A DNA stretch of 24,795 nt from DATHWB01 sp040902855 (lineage in GTDB: Bacteria; Actinomycetota; Acidimicrobiia; Spongiisociales; ZC4RG35): contig JBBDWN010000085.1 of NCBI GenBank assembly GCA_040902855.1, positions 1 to 24,795 of the forward strand, read 5' to 3'. The translations under genes and the position numbers were made by a program. Shown in pieces: positions 22,516 through 24,795 of the stretch (position 1 is the stretch's first letter; each line of letters starts with the position of its first letter). The notes under the pieces are model-generated. The model was not told the DNA's origin. It ran no database searches and saw only the letters and a program-made list of their open reading frames with translations.

Positions 22516-23697
22516 TCAGGGTCTTGTCGAAACAATGACCCCACCACCGACCACGACCGACGCCCAGTCGGAGTCTGGGCGACGAACAAGATCCCCCAGC
22601 GAGTCGGTGTCGAGGATCACGAGATCGGCGATATCGCCCGGACGGAGTCGACCCCGTTCGGGGTCTCCGAGCGCCAACGCCCCGCCGCGAGTGGCACACC
22701 ACATGGCCTCGGCGATCGACAGCGCGCCGACTTCGACGAGCAACGTGATCATGAACGCAGGCGAGCGGAACATCCTCTTGTCTGGATCGTTGCGGCTCGC
22801 CAACGCCAACACGGCGCCGGAATCCCACAGCTTTCGAGCTGGGAGCGATCGCCCATCCAACAGCGCCAGCGGCTCGACGATCGACACGACCCCCTCGACG
22901 GCCGACACGTGCCCGCAGCCTGCCACCGACAACGCCCCCTCGGCCGCGTCCAGGCATCCATCCGGTTCCTCACACACTTCGATGCGGTGCCGCAGCGGAC
23001 GGGTGGCACGAAGACGGGCGTCGAGATCGTGGGGCGGGCCGTCGCATGTCACGAGCGCGTTGGACGCCAGGCGAGCAGCAGCGGGCAAGAGGATACGTCG
23101 GAGTTCGTCGGGCGGAAAAGACCTCGGGACGCGCCAGGACACGGTGACGCTGGCCGCCGCCCGTTGGGCGAGACCTCTCCCGGCGGCGAGCGCGACCGTT
23201 TCGGCCATCGGATCGTCGGATCCGCCGACGGAGAGATCGAAGGACGTGACACCCTCCTGGATCATCTGGGCGGCGAGGCCCGCCGCCCGCTCCACAGCCT
23301 CCTCCGGCTGTCCCAAGGGTGGGGCGCCCAGAAGCTCTACACCGGCATCGATGAAGCCGGGGCACACGATCCGACCCCCTGCATCGAGGGTCGGGAGGTC
23401 GGCGTACCGGGCTGGGAGGTGACGTCGTGGACCGATCCAGGTGACACGCCCCCGCCGAATGGCCACCGCCGCATCGGACACCCATCCGAGGAGCCCGTCG
23501 TTGCGCCGATCATTCGTGACGAGACAGCCGATCGACGTCACGACCCGATCGACCTCTTCCGGACGGGTGGCGTCCAGGGCGACTTCGGTGGCGAGTGATG
23601 CGCACTCCCCGCAGATCCCGATCCCACGTGGGCCTGCGACCACCGGACCGGCGAGCTCGGGACTTCGACCACAGAAAGAGCACCGTGTCATCGCCAT
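22516..23697 (-). CDS. ClpX-type zinc finger fused to a degenerate amidohydrolase
   Basis: A 393-residue fusion. Residues about 3-40 are a C4 zinc finger of the ClpX N-terminal type: CSFCGRSPELAGPVVAGP, then ICGECASL, with CxxC...CxxC spacing as in ClpX. The rest has the imidazolonepropionase/amidohydrolase plan: a beta-sandwich segment (AVAIRRGRVTWIG), GGRIVCPGFIDAG, a TIM-barrel part, and the C-terminal SIAEAMWCATRGGALALG, then RLRPGDIADLVILD. The metal-binding HxH after PGFID is replaced by GVE, and the late Asp of ATDCNPG is replaced by Arg in ASRNDPD, while one His (CGHVSAVEG) remains. It is therefore probably a pseudoenzyme. The start is ATG at 23697, 10 nt after TACCGT; a GTG at 23709 overlaps that box. 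Substrate and partner are unknown. Confidence 0.8.
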   Translation of the reverse strand: MAMTRCSFCGRSPELAGPVVAGPRGIGICGECASLATEVALDATRPEEVDRVVTSIGCLVTNDRRNDGLLGWVSDAAVAIRRGRVTWIGPRRHLPARYADLPTLDAGGRIVCPGFIDAGVELLGAPPLGQPEEAVERAAGLAAQMIQEGVTSFDLSVGGSDDPMAETVALAAGRGLAQRAAASVTVSWRVPRSFPPDELRRILLPAAARLASNALVTCDGPPHDLDARLRATRPLRHRIEVCEEPDGCLDAAEGALSVAGCGHVSAVEGVVSIVEPLALLDGRSLPARKLWDSGAVLALASRNDPDKRMFRSPAFMITLLVEVGALSIAEAMWCATRGGALALGDPERGRLRPGDIADLVILDTDSLGDLVRRPDSDWASVVVGGGVIVSTRP

Positions 23698-23717
23698 CTT
23701 CGCAGTCACGGTACCGC

Positions 23718-23843
23718 TCAGACAGTGCGGATCTGGGCTTCCCTGGATTTCGCGAGTTCGACTGTGAGCCCTCCGTGAGAACCGGACTCGTCGATCTCCA
23801 GCGATGCCCGCACCTCAGAACAGTCTTCTGATTGGCACCGCAC
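23718..23843 (-). CDS. Possible small ORF upstream of the zinc-finger fusion
   Basis: A 41-codon frame from a GTG at 23843 to TGA, ending 20 nt before the next start. It has a CxxxxC pair near the N-terminus (RCQSEDC) and alternating polar/hydrophobic segments (ASLEID, LTVELA, AQIRTV) that could form beta-strands. Third-position GC is lower than in neighbouring genes by my count (27 of 41), and I see neither a Shine-Dalgarno nor a TAnnnT box. It lies in the 183-bp divergent region before the PaaG-like gene. It may be real or chance. Confidence 0.25.
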   Translation of the reverse strand: MRCQSEDCSEVRASLEIDESGSHGGLTVELAKSREAQIRTV

Positions 23844-23880
23844 GCCCGAGTAGCGTCGGGTCGTTGCACCGAGGAGGTCC

Positions 23881-24654
23881 ATGTCTGTCGAATACACACT
23901 CCGTGACGACGTCGCCGTCATCACCCTGAACCGACCGGAGGTCTTCAACTCGATCAACCAGTCGCTCACCGACGGTCTCGTCGCAGCCTTCGACCGTGCC
24001 GCCGGCGAAGCACGGGCTGCCGTGCTCACCGGCGCGGGCAAAGCGTTCTGTGCGGGCGCCGACCTCGGCGACCTCCTCGGCGAATACGAAGCCGGTGGCC
24101 CCGACCTCAACAAAACCATCTCCGAGCGATTCAACCCGGCCGTCGAAGCCGTGCTGGGAGCCGAGATGCCAGTCATCGCCGCAGTCAACGGTGCAGCTGC
24201 CGGGGCAGGCATGGGACTCGCTCTCGCATGCGACATCCGCGTGATGGCTGAATCCGCCTTCTTCATGAGCGCCTTCATCAACGTCGCCCTGATCCCGGAC
24301 ACAGGATCGGCGTGGTTCCTGCCCCAGATGATCGGCGTGTCACGAGCCATGGAGATCGCCATGTCAGGTCGCCGCGTCAGCGCCGACGAGGCGTTCGCAC
24401 TCGGACTCACGGTCGAAGTCGTCCCAGACCCAGTGGAGGTGGCGGTGACGCGAGCGACGGCAATGGCCGACGGCCCCCGCCGTGCCTACGTCGAGACCCG
24501 CAAGATCATCCATCGTGCTGCGGCCTCCGGTCTCGAAGACACCGTGGCGCGGGAAGCAGTCGTCCAGGGAATCCTTGGATCCCGGCCCGCCCACCGCGAA
24601 GGAATGACCGCCTTCGTCGAAAAGCGCCGCCCCGACTTCCGCTCCACAGACTGA
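23881..24654 (+). CDS. Enoyl-CoA hydratase/isomerase, PaaG-like
   Basis: A 257-residue crotonase-superfamily enzyme acting on acyl-CoA thioesters. The oxyanion-hole motifs are KAFCAGADL (about 57-65) and NGAAAGAGMGLALACDIRV. The catalytic region reads ALIPDTGSAWFLPQMIG, with Asp140 where PaaG has its catalytic Asp and with no Glu of the hydratase pair, so an isomerase (2,3-epoxy-phenylacetyl-CoA or a 2,3/3,4-enoyl shift) is more likely than a hydratase. The end (HREGMTAFVEKRRPDF) is typical of the family. The ATG at 23881 has a strong AGGAGG (23872-23877), with TAGCGT (23851-23856) as a possible -10. No other phenylacetate genes are nearby, so the pathway is open. Confidence 0.92.
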   Translation: MSVEYTLRDDVAVITLNRPEVFNSINQSLTDGLVAAFDRAAGEARAAVLTGAGKAFCAGADLGDLLGEYEAGGPDLNKTISERFNPAVEAVLGAEMPVIAAVNGAAAGAGMGLALACDIRVMAESAFFMSAFINVALIPDTGSAWFLPQMIGVSRAMEIAMSGRRVSADEAFALGLTVEVVPDPVEVAVTRATAMADGPRRAYVETRKIIHRAAASGLEDTVAREAVVQGILGSRPAHREGMTAFVEKRRPDFRSTD

Positions 24655-24658
24655 ACTC

Positions 24659-24785
24659 TCCCCCCAGGGACGAAGTCCCGTTGGGGGAAGTGGCCGAGGC
24701 GTCAGCTCGCTGCGCTCGCGCCCCCCTGGACGATCCACTCCGTGTCTCGTCCGTCCCCCCAACGTCGCTGACGCTCCTGGGGGGA
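24659..24785. repeat. Nested inverted-repeat element (REP/MITE-like)
   Basis: The 10-bp ends TCCCCCCAGG (24659-24668) and CCTGGGGGGA (24776-24785) are exact inverted repeats bounding about 127 bp without a gene. Inside are two further hairpins: CCCCCAGGGAC with GTCCC and TTGGGGG (24661-24687), and GTCCCCCC (24753-24760) with GGGGGGAC (24779-24786). The middle has the imperfect direct repeat GCTCGC/GCGCTCGC. It begins 5 bp after the PaaG-like stop and may also terminate its transcript. No transposase is visible. Confidence 0.5.
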
Positions 24786-24795
24786 CACTGAGGCC

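Noticed and set aside
1..24795. CRISPR arrays, tRNA, rRNA, transposases or prophage genes
   Set aside because: No regularly spaced long repeats, cloverleaf-like sequence, or recognisable transposase, integrase or phage protein was seen in any frame.

Overview
The window is high-GC DNA with dense, often overlapping genes, many GTG and TTG starts, and frequent start codons without a Shine-Dalgarno sequence. It looks like an actinobacterial chromosome. Gene order supports this. The minus-strand block of CpaE/Ssd-like protein, TadA/CpaF ATPase, TadB, TadC, small Flp-type pilin, TadE and TadE-like protein, with a HAD-IB phosphatase diverging from it, has the layout of the mycobacterial Rv3661-Rv3654c region. 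The leuC-leuD-HU grouping is likewise an actinobacterial arrangement. A deep-branching lineage such as Acidimicrobiia is my guess, not shown. A 10-N gap beside a 15-base poly-G run indicates a draft or metagenome-derived scaffold.

Layout. 1-1255: a LysR regulator divergent from a small unknown gene across a clear LysR-type dyad. 1263-3487 (minus): PolX polymerase/PHP exonuclease followed by an overlapping single-pass membrane protein. 3571-8422 (plus): FtsH protease, a SftH/MrfA-type repair helicase coupled by a GTGA overlap, and a YceH-family protein. 8430-9597: four GlnR-like boxes, type II glutamine synthetase and a strong bidirectional terminator. 9594-13702 (minus): YbaK deacylase and the tad pilus operon, with a recognisable promoter. 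13796-17246: HAD phosphatase, GNAT acetyltransferase (minus), a tandem-HTH protein next to a ferredoxin, and an MFS transporter. 17253-18383 (minus): a predicted ribbon-helix-helix protein behind a fourfold 8-bp repeat, and a secreted or membrane protein. 18444-20454: leuC and leuD. 20459-23697 (minus): a serine hydrolase, a GDPD phosphodiesterase, HU with its terminator, and a ClpX-type zinc finger fused to an amidohydrolase that has lost metal ligands. 23881-24654: a PaaG-like enoyl-CoA hydratase/isomerase. The right end holds a nested inverted-repeat element.

The most interesting signals are three. The first is the zinc-finger/pseudo-amidohydrolase fusion. The second is the RHH protein with a MetJ-like tandem 8-bp operator directly upstream. 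The third is a recurring TAnnnT box 7-8 nt (sometimes 10-12 nt) before start codons, which suggests that leaderless transcription is common here. The tad operon has a good -35/-10 pair placed this way, and it relocates the start of a CpaE-like gene whose P-loop is missing. No tRNA, rRNA, CRISPR array, transposase or phage gene was found, and no stretch over 300 bases lacks a gene.
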